NCBI RefSeq assembly: GCF_001642805.2
Contig: NZ_CP016948.1
Location: 1,674,001 to 1,738,000 of the forward strand
Reading direction: 5' to 3'
Origin: Serratia surfactantfaciens
Lineage (GTDB): Bacteria > Pseudomonadota > Gammaproteobacteria > Enterobacterales > Enterobacteriaceae
DNA: 64,000 bases
The position numbers were made by a program, and so were the translations under genes. Positions within the stretch are counted from its first letter, which is position 1, and every line of letters starts with the position of its first letter. This document shows positions 37,240 to 46,278 of the stretch, one piece after another. The notes under the pieces are model-generated. The model was not told where the DNA came from and made no database searches. It was given only the letters and a program-made list of their open reading frames with translations.

Positions 37240-37262
37240 ATTTTAGTTACAACATACTATAG
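37240..37262 (-). promoter_or_regulatory. Ter replication-termination site in the tus promoter region
   Basis: Reading the minus strand, AGTATGTTGTAACTAAA forms the core and matches E. coli TerB across the whole conserved region, including the G that pairs with C6. It lies 11 bases upstream of the tus ATG. By analogy, forks arriving from the high-coordinate side would be arrested. Confidence 0.92.
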
Positions 37263-37559
37263 AAGAGTGGCGGACTGGGGGCAACATCGGCAAACGAGGA
37301 GGGAGCGGCTTCACTGGCCACCCGGCTTGCCAGCGAAAAATGCGCCAGAGAGGCCTTCTACAGCAGGGCGCGAAATAGACATTGCATTGGTAGGGGTTTG
37401 ATTCATTGATGGATTTTTTCTGTTGGTTGATATTTTGTTTGATCCATTTTCCGTTTGCCGTTGTCCAACCGCTGAAACAAACAGAATGGCAGGACGCTGT
37501 GAGCCCTTCGGGTTATCTTTTTTTCTGTCATTAACGGGTGCTTTAAACGGAGGTTTACT
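37263..37559. other. gap upstream of the GH3 gene
   Basis: 297 bases between Ter and the GH3 start. No convincing gene seen. It carries the promoter of the GH3 gene, not identified with confidence, and ends in a strong GGAGG. Confidence 0.4.
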
Positions 37560-39356
37560 GTGGATATTAAACAGAAAGTCAAAAACATGACGCTGGAAGA
37601 GAAAATCGGGCAAAAAATCATGCTGGATTTTCGCTACTGGGATCAGAACGGTAGCAGCAATCAGGATATGACCGTTCCCGACGAAGCCATTGGCAAACTG
37701 ATCGCCGATAACCACATCGGTGGGGTGATCCTGTTTGCCAATAATCTAAAAGACAAACAGCAGATTAAAACGTTGACGGCCTGGTATGCCGCGATGAAAA
37801 CCCACGCGGGCGTTGGTTTGTTTATTGGCACGGACAACGAAGGCGGCAACGTTTTCCGGCTGCCACGCGGCGACTACGCCTCATTCCCCGGCAATATGGC
37901 GCTGGCCGCCGCGATTGAAGGGGGCGCGGATAAACAGCTCGCCGTTGAACAGGGCAAACTGATGGCCCAGGATATGCGTGCGTTGCATATCAATACCAAC
38001 TTTGCCCCGGTCGTGGACGTTAACACCAACCCGTTCAACCCGGTGATTAACGTTCGCGCCTTCAGCGATGATAAAAACGCCGTTGCCCGCCTGGCGGAAA
38101 ACATGGTGGCGGGGATGAAACAGCAGGGGCTGATCACCGCGTACAAACATTTCCCCGGCCATGGCAGCACCTCCACCGATTCGCACACCGGTTTGCCCCG
38201 CGTCGATCGCACGAGGGAAGAGGCTTTTGCCATCGATATCGCCCCTTACAAACAGGCTATCGATCGCTGCGCTGCGCCGGATATGGTGATGACTGCGCAT
38301 ATTCAGTACCCCGCACTGGATAACAGCCAGATCGACACCCGCAACGGTGAAAAAATCACGGTGCCGGCCACCATGTCGCGCGAAATCCAGACCCAGATCC
38401 TGCGCAATGAGCTGGGTTATGCCGGCGTAACGATTTCAGACGCGCTGGATATGGGCGCGATTGCCGAGCATTTCAGCCAGCAAGGGGCGGCTGAAAACGT
38501 CTTTGTCGCCGGGGTGGACATCGCTCTGATGCCTGTCAGCATCGCCTCGCCGGCGCAGGCGAACCTGCTGCCCGAGCTTATCCGCTACATTGCGCAGCGG
38601 GTGAAAAGCGGGCATCTCAGCGAGGCCGATATCGATGCCTCTGTCGAGCGCATTTTGCGCCTCAAATTACGTCATAACCTGATGGGCCATAGCGATAAAT
38701 CGTGTTCAAACGGCGTTTCGTCTTCCGCGCATCAGCTGGAGAAACGCATCGCCGATCGTTCCATTACCGTCGTTATCAACCGTCAACGTCTGCTGCCGTT
38801 AAAGGACAAGGCGCTGCGCTACTTTATTCTGACGCCATGGGGCGAGCAGGCCAAAGGCATTGCGAACGTGATGGCGCAGGAGGGATATCAGAACATCGTG
38901 GCCGCGAAGGAAACGGAACTGAGCGATGCCCAGATCAGGGAACATATTGCCGGCTGCGACGTGTTCCTGCTCGGCACGCTCTCAACCCGCTTTACGCCTG
39001 CCGAGCAGGATGGCGTGGTTACCTCCGCAACCGGGGCGGCTAATGATACCAGTCCTTATCCGGGATGGCTGAAATACGCCGCCGAACAGGGGAAAAAGCG
39101 CGTTCATCTTTCACTGCGCGCACCTTACGATATCGTGAACTATGCCGCAGAGGTGGAGGCGGCTGTCGCTACCTATTCCTATTACGGCTATGACAGTGGC
39201 GTGTGGTGCGGCCACTCGATGGTATCGCTGGCGCAGGTGCTGACGGGGAAAATCAAACCGCACGGCAAACTGCCGGTTAATACCTGGCATGACTACGATG
39301 AGCAAACCAATACCGGCAAGGTGGCGTTCCCTCGCGGGACTGGGCTGAGCTGGTGA
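37560..39356 (+). CDS. Glycoside hydrolase family 3, beta-N-acetylhexosaminidase-like
   Basis: 598 aa. The GH3 domain shows Lys196-His197 (KHFPGHGSTSTDSHTGLP, residues 196-213), the Asp/His acid-base dyad of the NagZ-type subgroup, and TISDALDMG with the likely Asp nucleophile. A C-terminal GH3_C-like domain follows from about residue 395. No signal peptide, so cytoplasmic. GTG start, with GGAGG 6 bases upstream. More AT-rich than its neighbours, which may point to later acquisition. Lies 127 bases before digH; the exact substrate is unknown. Confidence 0.85.
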   Translation: MDIKQKVKNMTLEEKIGQKIMLDFRYWDQNGSSNQDMTVPDEAIGKLIADNHIGGVILFANNLKDKQQIKTLTAWYAAMKTHAGVGLFIGTDNEGGNVFRLPRGDYASFPGNMALAAAIEGGADKQLAVEQGKLMAQDMRALHINTNFAPVVDVNTNPFNPVINVRAFSDDKNAVARLAENMVAGMKQQGLITAYKHFPGHGSTSTDSHTGLPRVDRTREEAFAIDIAPYKQAIDRCAAPDMVMTAHIQYPALDNSQIDTRNGEKITVPATMSREIQTQILRNELGYAGVTISDALDMGAIAEHFSQQGAAENVFVAGVDIALMPVSIASPAQANLLPELIRYIAQRVKSGHLSEADIDASVERILRLKLRHNLMGHSDKSCSNGVSSSAHQLEKRIADRSITVVINRQRLLPLKDKALRYFILTPWGEQAKGIANVMAQEGYQNIVAAKETELSDAQIREHIAGCDVFLLGTLSTRFTPAEQDGVVTSATGAANDTSPYPGWLKYAAEQGKKRVHLSLRAPYDIVNYAAEVEAAVATYSYYGYDSGVWCGHSMVSLAQVLTGKIKPHGKLPVNTWHDYDEQTNTGKVAFPRGTGLSW

Positions 39357-39483
39357 TGGGATAAGGAGAGGCGTCGTCTGAGAAGGGCGGCGCCGGTCGC
39401 TAAACCGCGTTGCGAAAGCGGGCGGTTTCTTGCTCCGCACGCCGCGACATGGGATAACCGTCACTCACGGAAGGAGAACACTG

Positions 39484-40770
39484 ATGCCGACAGGCGCAAC
39501 AAAATTAGGCGGATGGCTGTTGATGGCCGCCATGCTGGGCGTGGGCGGATGCGCTAAGCCCCCCGAGCCGGAGAAGCCCACGCAGCCCATACCGCCGGCA
39601 ACGCCGATGCGGGGCATCTGGCTGGCCACGGTTATTGGCCTGGACTGGCCGCCGGCGGCCTCCCTGAAAGCGGCCACCGCGCAAGAGCGGGTTCGCCAGC
39701 AGAAGCAGGGGCTGACGGACGCGCTGGACGAGATGGCAAGAGCCGGGATTAACACGGTGTATTTTCAGGTTAAGCCGGACGGCACGGCCCTGTGGCGCTC
39801 GAACATCTTGCCCTGGTCTGGGGTATTGACTGGCACGGTGGGCCAGGACCCGGGCTACGATCCGCTGGCCTTTATGCTGCAGGAAGCGCGTCGGCGCGGC
39901 ATCAAAGTGCATGCCTGGCTGAATCCTTATCGGGTTTCCATGAACACCGGGCAGCAAACGATCGATGCGCTTAACCATACGCTGCAGTCCCCGCCGGCCA
40001 GCGTCTATGCGTTGCATCCCGACTGGGTACGCACCGCCAGCGATCGCTTCGTGCTCGATCCCGGCCTGCCCGACGTGCGCAACTGGATCACCAGCGTCGT
40101 GGCGGAAATTGTCAGAAACTATGATGTCGACGGCATCCAGTTTGACGATTATTTCTATTACGAAACGCCGCAATCGCCACTGGATGATGAAAAGACCTAT
40201 CGCCAATACGGCAAAGGGTTTGCAGACAAGGCCAGCTGGCGAAGAGACAACACGCTGCAATTGATAAAGCAGGTTTCTGCCACCGTGAGAGCGTTAAAGC
40301 CCGCTGTCGCGTTTGGCGTCAGCCCGGCGGGGGTATGGCGAAACAAGGCGGACGATCCTGCCGGTTCAGCGACTCAGGCCGGCGCGCCATCGTACGATAC
40401 GGCCTATGCCGATACGCGCCAGTGGGTAAAACTGGGGCTGCTCGACTATATCGCACCGCAGCTGTACTGGCCTTTTGACCGTGAAATTGTCCGCTACGAC
40501 GTGCTGGCCAACTGGTGGGCCGAGGTGGTGAAAGGCACGCCGGTCCGGCTCTATGCCGGGGTGGCGCTGTATAAAGTGGGTACGCCTTCCGCCAGCGAAC
40601 CGGCCTGGACCTTCGACGGCGGCGTCCCTGAGCTGAAAAGGCAGTTGGATCTCAACGAAAGCCTGCCGGGGATGGGAGGAACGATACTGTTCCGGCAGCG
40701 TTATCTGACTGAGCCGCAAACGCATCAGGCGGTGGAATACCTGCAAACTCGCTGGAAACCCGGTCAATAA
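39484..40770 (+). CDS. digH: DigH-like glycosyl hydrolase lipoprotein (GHL10/DUF187)
   Basis: 428 aa. Signal with lipobox ending GVGGC (Cys23) predicts an outer-membrane lipoprotein. The GHL10 domain follows from RGIWLATV, with TVYFQVKPDGTALW and GIQFDDYFYYE (acidic catalytic candidates). The match to E. coli DigH (YddW) as recalled is close along its length. DigH cleaves denuded peptidoglycan glycan at division septa. Start at MPTGATKLGG after AAGGAGAACACTG. A strong terminator follows. Confidence 0.88.
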   Translation: MPTGATKLGGWLLMAAMLGVGGCAKPPEPEKPTQPIPPATPMRGIWLATVIGLDWPPAASLKAATAQERVRQQKQGLTDALDEMARAGINTVYFQVKPDGTALWRSNILPWSGVLTGTVGQDPGYDPLAFMLQEARRRGIKVHAWLNPYRVSMNTGQQTIDALNHTLQSPPASVYALHPDWVRTASDRFVLDPGLPDVRNWITSVVAEIVRNYDVDGIQFDDYFYYETPQSPLDDEKTYRQYGKGFADKASWRRDNTLQLIKQVSATVRALKPAVAFGVSPAGVWRNKADDPAGSATQAGAPSYDTAYADTRQWVKLGLLDYIAPQLYWPFDREIVRYDVLANWWAEVVKGTPVRLYAGVALYKVGTPSASEPAWTFDGGVPELKRQLDLNESLPGMGGTILFRQRYLTEPQTHQAVEYLQTRWKPGQ

Positions 40771-40789
40771 TCACAGCGTTGGCATCACG

Positions 40790-40817
40790 AGCCGCGGCTA
40801 ACCACCGCGGCTTTTTC
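40790..40817 (+). terminator. rho-independent terminator after digH
   Basis: AGCCGCGG and CCGCGGCT form an 8-bp stem with a 7-base loop, followed by TTTT CC. Confidence 0.88.
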
Positions 40818-40820
40818 CAT

Positions 40821-42119
40821 TCACAGGCGCGCCGCTTCCGGCAGCCGTTTCAGGTAATGCACCACCAGCAGCGCCAGCAACAGCATCAGGCTGATGAACG
40901 CCGCCACGCCATTCCAGCCGAAACTGTGCCAGAACACGCCGCCGAGGGTACCGGCCACGCTGGAGCCGACGTAATAACAGAACAGATACAGCGACGACGC
41001 CTGTCCTTTGGCGCGGCGCGCGCGGCGGCCGATCCAGCTGCTGGCCACCGAGTGGGCGGCGAAAAAACCGGCGGTGAACAGCATCATGCCGATAAAGATC
41101 GCCGGCACCTGCGGCAGCGCGGTAATCAGAATCCCGATCAGCATAATTGCGATCGACGCCAGCAGCACCGGGCCACGCCCGAAGCGTGAGGTGAGCGCAC
41201 CGGCCTTGGGCGAACTGTAGGAGCCGGTGAGGTACACCACCGACAGCAGGCCGACGATCGCCTGGCTCAGGTGATAAGGGTCCGCCAGCAGGCGATAGCC
41301 AATGTAGTTGAACAGGGTGACGAAACTGCCCATCAGCAGGAAACCTTCCGCGAACAGCAGCGGCAACCCTTTATCGTGCCAATGCAGTTTAAAATTGATC
41401 AGCAGGGTGCGCGGGCGCAGCGAACTGGCGCGAAAATGCCGCGAGGCGGGCAGGATGCGCCAGAACATGCAGGCGGCGGCGAGGGCGAACAGCCCGATGA
41501 CGCCCAGCGATACGCGCCAGGAAAAGAAATCGGTCAATACCCCGGTGACCAGGCGGCCGCTCATGCCGCCGATCGAGTTGCCGCTGATATACAGCCCCAT
41601 CGAGAAGGCGACGAAGCTCGGATGGATCTCTTCACTGAGGTAGGTCATGCCGACCGCCGCCACGCCGCTCAGCGACAGGCCGATCAGCGCGCGCATCAGT
41701 AAAATGCCGTGCCAGCTGGTCATAAAGGCGCAAATCAGCGTGCAAACCGCCGCCAGCAGCAGCGCCACCACCATGACCGACTTGCGGCCGATGGCGTCGG
41801 ACAGCGGCCCGGTGAACATCAGGCCGATCGCCAGCAGGCCGGTGGAGACCGAGAGCGACAGGCTGCTTTCCGCCGGCGATACGCCGAAGTCTTGCGACAG
41901 CACCGGCAGAATCGGCTGCACGCAGTAGAGCAGCGCGAAGGTCGCCAGCCCGGCGGAAAACAGCGCCAGCGTTACGCGCATAAACTGCGGCGTGCCGCGT
42001 TCGATATAGGGGAGTTTATTGTTGAGGGTGGAGCGTTTTACTTTTGGCGCAGCGGCCGCGTCATCGTTGGCGGCCAGCGTCGACGGCATCACGGCCGCAG
42101 AACGCACAGGGGTTGTCAC
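40821..42119 (-). CDS. ynfM: MFS transporter YnfM
   Basis: 432 aa with twelve membrane helices after an N-terminal extension of about 45 residues. MFS motif A appears as GPLSDAIGRKSV. Closely resembles E. coli YnfM (putative arabinose/acid-product efflux type), and is divergent from ynfL as there. Substrate unproven. Confidence 0.88.
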   Translation of the reverse strand: MTTPVRSAAVMPSTLAANDDAAAAPKVKRSTLNNKLPYIERGTPQFMRVTLALFSAGLATFALLYCVQPILPVLSQDFGVSPAESSLSLSVSTGLLAIGLMFTGPLSDAIGRKSVMVVALLLAAVCTLICAFMTSWHGILLMRALIGLSLSGVAAVGMTYLSEEIHPSFVAFSMGLYISGNSIGGMSGRLVTGVLTDFFSWRVSLGVIGLFALAAACMFWRILPASRHFRASSLRPRTLLINFKLHWHDKGLPLLFAEGFLLMGSFVTLFNYIGYRLLADPYHLSQAIVGLLSVVYLTGSYSSPKAGALTSRFGRGPVLLASIAIMLIGILITALPQVPAIFIGMMLFTAGFFAAHSVASSWIGRRARRAKGQASSLYLFCYYVGSSVAGTLGGVFWHSFGWNGVAAFISLMLLLALLVVHYLKRLPEAARL

Positions 42120-42235
42120 AGCGTTTCCTTACCGAACTTCGGGGAGATAACAGACACTTTACAGATGACAAAATGATAGGGAGCGGCTAGTTTTTTGTCT
42201 AATATATTAATAATTCAAATTAAGACGTTTTACAT

Positions 42236-43126
42236 ATGAATATCGAATTGAGACACCTGCGTTACTTTATCGCCGTGGCCGAGGAGCTGCATTTTGGCCG
42301 CGCCGCTGAACGGCTGCGTATCTCTCAGCCGCCGCTCAGCCAGCAAATTCAGGCGCTGGAAGAGATGGTCGGCGCGCGGCTGCTGGCGCGCAACAACCGC
42401 AACGTCAGTTTGACGCAGGCCGGGGAGATGTTTCTTAAAGAAGCCTATCAGGTGCTCGATCAGGTCGGGCGCGCGGCGGAAAAGGCGGCGCGCCTGGATC
42501 GCGGCGAACTGGGGGAAATGACCATCGGGTTTACCTCCTCCGCGCCCTTTATCAGCGTGGTGTCGCGCAGCCTGCGCGCCTTTCGCCAGCAGTCTCCGCA
42601 GGTACATATCAAGATGCGCGAAATCAACACCAAGCAGCAGATCGAACCGCTGCTGAACGGTGAACTGGATCTGGGGGTGATGCGCAACACGCGGCTGCCG
42701 GAAGCGCTGCACTATCAGCTGCTGCTGCGCGAACCGCTGGTGGCGGTAGTGCCGGAAGGGCATCCGCTGGCGGAAACGCCCGGCGGCGCGCTGCGTTTTC
42801 AACATCTGGCGCAGGAGCCGTTCGTATTTTTCTCGCGTGAAGTGGGCACCGCGCTGTACGACGAAATTCTGCTGCTGCTGAGCAAGGCCGGTATCACCCC
42901 GTATATCACCCAGGAAGTGGGAGAAGCGATGACCATCATCGGTCTGGTCTCCGCCGGGTTGGGGGTATCGATTCTGCCGGCTTCTTTCGCCCGGGTGCGG
43001 GTGGACGGCGTGCGCTATTTGCCGCTGGCGGAGCCGGACGCCACCACCGAAGTGTGGCTGGTTCATCATCGCCGGCGGCCGCTGACCGCGGCGGCGCAGT
43101 CGCTGATGGCGTTGATGCTGAAATGA
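42236..43126 (+). CDS. ynfL: LysR-family regulator YnfL
   Basis: 296 aa. Winged helix at residues 3-60 (LHFGRAAERLRISQPPLSQQIQ). The HFGRAAERL...PPLSQQIQ type is that of the CatR/BenM-like group. It is divergent from ynfM with an AT-rich 116-base gap between them (42120-42235). Weak ribosome binding site. Effector unknown. Confidence 0.88.
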   Translation: MNIELRHLRYFIAVAEELHFGRAAERLRISQPPLSQQIQALEEMVGARLLARNNRNVSLTQAGEMFLKEAYQVLDQVGRAAEKAARLDRGELGEMTIGFTSSAPFISVVSRSLRAFRQQSPQVHIKMREINTKQQIEPLLNGELDLGVMRNTRLPEALHYQLLLREPLVAVVPEGHPLAETPGGALRFQHLAQEPFVFFSREVGTALYDEILLLLSKAGITPYITQEVGEAMTIIGLVSAGLGVSILPASFARVRVDGVRYLPLAEPDATTEVWLVHHRRRPLTAAAQSLMALMLK

Positions 43127-43285
43127 CGTTGAGATTGGGCAAATAAAATTCAATTCACGCTGAAATTGCGAGGAATTTGTGCAGCAAATCACATAACGAA
43201 TCAAATAGTTGACGCTGTATGACAAAAGCCCCACCATAACCCCTAGTCTTTATTTAGAAGCGCGAAAAATAGTAGGAGCAGGTTT

Positions 43286-44503
43286 GTGATTGCGGTTGGG
43301 CAGCCTGGGCATATTGATCAAATCAAACAGACCAATGCGGGGGCGGTTTATCGGCTAATCGATCAGCTGGGCCCGATTTCGCGCATCGAACTGTCAAAAC
43401 GCGCGCAGCTGGCGCCCGCCAGCATCACCAAGATTGTGCGCGAGCTGCTGGAAGCCCATCTGGTCAAGGAAACCGAGTACCAGGAGATCGGCAGCCGGGG
43501 GCGGCCGGCGGTGGGGTTGGTGCTGGACACCGAAGCCTGGCACTACCTTTCCGCCCGTATCAGCCGTGGCAGCATCACGCTGGCGCTGCGCGATCTCAGC
43601 AGCAAACTGGTGGTGGAGGAACAGCTGCCGCTCGCTGCCGAACACCCCGAACCGCTGCTGAAACGCATCCTGACCGAAGTCGATCAGTTCTTTATCCGCC
43701 ACCAAAGCAAACTGGAACGGCTGACGGCGATCGCCATCACGCTGCCGGGCATGATCGACGTGCAGTCCGGCGTGGTACACCGCATGCCGTTTTACGACGT
43801 GCTGGAGATGCCGCTCGGCCCGGCGCTGGAAACCCGCACCGGCCTGCCGGTTTACCTGCAGCACGACATCAGCGCCTGGACCATGGCCGAGGCGCTGTAC
43901 GGCGCTTCGCGCGGCAGCCAGAACGTGATTCAGGTGGTGATCGACCACAACGTCGGCGCCGGGGTGATCACCGGCGGCCATGTGCTGCACGCTGGCAGCC
44001 ACAGCGTGGTGGAGATTGGTCACACCCAGGTCGATCCTTACGGCAAGCGCTGTTACTGCGGCAACCACGGTTGTCTCGAGACCGTGGCCAGCATCGAGAA
44101 CATGCTGGAGATCGCCCAGCAGCGGCTGAGCGGCTCGATGAGTTCCAGCCTGCACGGCGCGCCGTTGACCGTCGAATCGCTGTGCGACGCGGCGCTGGCG
44201 GGCGATCAGCTGGCGCGGGACATCATCCTCGGCGTCGGCCACAGCGTGGGGCGCATTCTGGCGATCATGGTCAACCTGTTCAATCCGGAGAAGATCCTGG
44301 TAGGATCGCCGCTCAACCGCGCGGCGGAAATCCTGCATCCGGCCATCGCCTCCTGCATTCGGCAGCAGGCGCTGCCGGCCTACAGCGAGCAGGTCAAGGT
44401 CGAATCCACGCAGTTCTTCAATCAGGGCACCATGCCCGGCGCGGCGCTGGTGAAAGAGGCGCTGTATAACGGTTCATTGCTGGTGCAGTTGCTGCAAGGC
44501 TAA
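43286..44503 (+). CDS. mlc: Global glucose-PTS-regulated repressor Mlc (DgsA)
   Basis: 405 aa ROK-family repressor. HTH in ISRIELSKRAQLAPASITK, then ROK domain with VDHNVGAGVITGG and the zinc motif GHTQ...CYCGNHGC. Represses ptsG, malT and manXYZ when glucose is absent; released by binding to dephosphorylated EIICB-Glc. GTG start, as in E. coli, with AGTAGGAG upstream. Confidence 0.96.
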   Translation: MIAVGQPGHIDQIKQTNAGAVYRLIDQLGPISRIELSKRAQLAPASITKIVRELLEAHLVKETEYQEIGSRGRPAVGLVLDTEAWHYLSARISRGSITLALRDLSSKLVVEEQLPLAAEHPEPLLKRILTEVDQFFIRHQSKLERLTAIAITLPGMIDVQSGVVHRMPFYDVLEMPLGPALETRTGLPVYLQHDISAWTMAEALYGASRGSQNVIQVVIDHNVGAGVITGGHVLHAGSHSVVEIGHTQVDPYGKRCYCGNHGCLETVASIENMLEIAQQRLSGSMSSSLHGAPLTVESLCDAALAGDQLARDIILGVGHSVGRILAIMVNLFNPEKILVGSPLNRAAEILHPAIASCIRQQALPAYSEQVKVESTQFFNQGTMPGAALVKEALYNGSLLVQLLQG

Positions 44504-44646
44504 CTTCAGAACATCTTATTAATCCGCAAAAGATTGAGCTACCTCAAGCCCCTACGCGGCAGCATCCCCTAGAATTTTTCCGATAGACTTCCTCGCCGCC
44601 GATGCGGCGACACATTGTTAACGGGGCATTCCGGGGCATTTTATTC

Positions 44647-45315
44647 ATGTTGAAGCGTTTATTTGTTACAGGCACGGATACCGACGTCGGTAAAACCGTG
44701 GTTTCACGCGGGTTGATGCAGGCGCTGGCCGCCAACGGCCGTTCGGTGGCCGGCTATAAGCCGATCGCCGCACGTTGCCAGGAAACCAGCGAGGGCATCC
44801 GCAATAAAGACGCTTTGGTATTGCAGGCATCCTCCAGCCTGCCGCTGTCTTACGAGGAGATCAATCCCATCACCTGTCTGGATGAGGTGTTTCACGCCCA
44901 TGCGAGCGAGGACATCAACTACGGCGTGATGAGCAGCGGCCTGCGGGATCTGTCGGCCAAAGCCGATACGGTAGTGGTGGAGGGCAGCGGCGGCTGGCGG
45001 GTGCTGATGAACGATCTGCGGCCTTACGCCGAGTGGGTGGTGCAGGAGCAACTGCCGGTGGTGCTGGTAGTGGGCATCAAACTGGGCTGCGTCAGCCATG
45101 CGTTGTTGACCGCTCAGTCGATCATCAACGACGGCCTGCCGTTGTTGGGCTGGGTGGCCAACCGCATCAATCCGGGGCTGGCGCACTATGCCGAAACCAT
45201 CGCGGCGCTGCAGCAGCGCATACCTGCGCCGCTGCTGGGTGAGATCCCGTATCTGCCGCGCGCGGAGCAGCGCGAACTGGCGCACTATCTCGACATCTCC
45301 ACGCTGCTGCGCTAG
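44647..45315 (+). CDS. bioD2: Dethiobiotin synthetase paralogue BioD2 (YnfK)
   Basis: 222 aa. P-loop GTDTDVGKT (residues 8-16) and VVVEGSGGW, both typical of BioD. ATP-dependent closure of diaminopelargonate to dethiobiotin is the family reaction, though the role of the second copy is not established. Downstream of mlc, as in E. coli; a GC hairpin lies in the 143-base gap (44593-44610). Confidence 0.9.
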   Translation: MLKRLFVTGTDTDVGKTVVSRGLMQALAANGRSVAGYKPIAARCQETSEGIRNKDALVLQASSSLPLSYEEINPITCLDEVFHAHASEDINYGVMSSGLRDLSAKADTVVVEGSGGWRVLMNDLRPYAEWVVQEQLPVVLVVGIKLGCVSHALLTAQSIINDGLPLLGWVANRINPGLAHYAETIAALQQRIPAPLLGEIPYLPRAEQRELAHYLDISTLLR

Positions 45316-45320
45316 CGCGG

Positions 45321-45815
45321 TCAGGCCAGCAAAGGGGCCAACAGACGGGCGGAGACAAACAGCCCCAGGCCGTAAATCGTATGCACCAGCAGGCTGATGA
45401 TGCGGCTACGCGTCGGGTTGGGGGTATTCGCCGCCGCCACGCCAAAGCCCAGCGCCGGCTGCATCACGAAGAAAGGCGCCGCCAGGCTCAGCCAGCCGCT
45501 CAACAGTGCGACCAGCGGCGCCGGTGCGGCGTACCAACCGATGCCCGCCAAACCGAGCGGGATAAAGGCGAAGGCTACGCCGATCGCATAGTGCAGCAAC
45601 CATCCTGTCGCTTTTTCTCCTCGCCGCACCGGCGACGCCATGATCGGCGCGTGATAAAACCGGCCGTCGAACAGGCCGATAAACCAGCGGCCAACCAGCG
45701 CGTAGTTAAGGGGCGGGATGCCCAGCACGCGCTTTTGCACGATGGCCCACAGGTCGGTGCACAGCGTGGCGCCCACTCCGGTCAGCACAATCATCAGTAA
45801 AATTTCTGTCGTCAT
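45321..45815 (-). CDS. DUF2938 inner-membrane protein
   Basis: 164 aa with four to five hydrophobic segments and the DUF2938 opening TGVGATLCTDLWAIVQKRVLG. Start at MTTEILLMIVL with AAGGA upstream. Function unknown. Divergent from a MerR regulator whose likely operator lies inside this gene's 19-base promoter spacer. Confidence 0.82.
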   Translation of the reverse strand: MTTEILLMIVLTGVGATLCTDLWAIVQKRVLGIPPLNYALVGRWFIGLFDGRFYHAPIMASPVRRGEKATGWLLHYAIGVAFAFIPLGLAGIGWYAAPAPLVALLSGWLSLAAPFFVMQPALGFGVAAANTPNPTRSRIISLLVHTIYGLGLFVSARLLAPLLA

Positions 45816-45855
45816 TTTCGTGTCCTTAAAGTCACTCATGGTGTAATGTGCGCAC

Positions 45856-45886
45856 AGTGTGCAACTTAAAGTCGACTTCAAGTCAA
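45856..45886 (-). promoter_or_regulatory. MerR-type promoter of the DUF2938 gene with operator in the spacer
   Basis: On the minus strand TTGACT (45881-45886) and CACACT (45856-45861) are separated by 19 bases, the unusual spacing that MerR-family proteins correct by twisting DNA. ACTTAAAGTCGACTTCAAGT (45864-45883), a near-perfect 20-bp palindrome, fills the spacer. Confidence 0.6.
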
Positions 45887-46278
45887 TGGAAAAAGAACTG
45901 GATATTGGCGAGGTGGCGCGTTTGAGCGGCATCGCGCCCTCGGCACTGCGGCATTACGAGAAAAAGGGGCTGATCGCGTCGATAGGCCGCAACGGTTTAC
46001 GCCGCCAATATGCCGCCGGCGTGCTGGATCAACTGAAACTGATCGCTCTCGGGCGGTTGGCGGGATTTACGCTGGATGAGATCGCCTCGCTGTTTGACGA
46101 GCGCGGGCGCATCGCCCTCGATCGCCGGCTGCTGGCGGCGCGGATTGAAGAACTGGATCGCACCCTGCGGCGTTTGGGGCAGGTGCGCGCCGGTTTGCAG
46201 CACATGGTCGATTGCCCTGAACCGGAGCACCTGCAGTGCCCGCAGTTCAGGAAGTTGCTGCAGCAGGGCGAGTTTTAA
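45886..46278 (+). CDS. MerR-family regulator
   Basis: 130 aa. MerR winged helix at residues 1-70 ([23 protein letters not shown]), dimer coiled coil, and cysteines near the C-terminus ([12 protein letters not shown]) that could bind metal or sense redox. The ATG lacks a Shine-Dalgarno; a GTG nine codons upstream would run through the operator. Divergent from DUF2938 gene. Its end overlaps clcB by 4 bases, tail to tail. Confidence 0.85.
   Translation: MEKELDIGEVARLSGIAPSALRHYEKKGLIASIGRNGLRRQYAAGVLDQLKLIALGRLAGFTLDEIASLFDERGRIALDRRLLAARIEELDRTLRRLGQVRAGLQHMVDCPEPEHLQCPQFRKLLQQGEF

Noticed and set aside
37311..37715. 134-codon minus-strand frame overlapping the GH3 start
   Set aside because: Antisense to a well-supported GTG start with GGAGG; low complexity and no domain.
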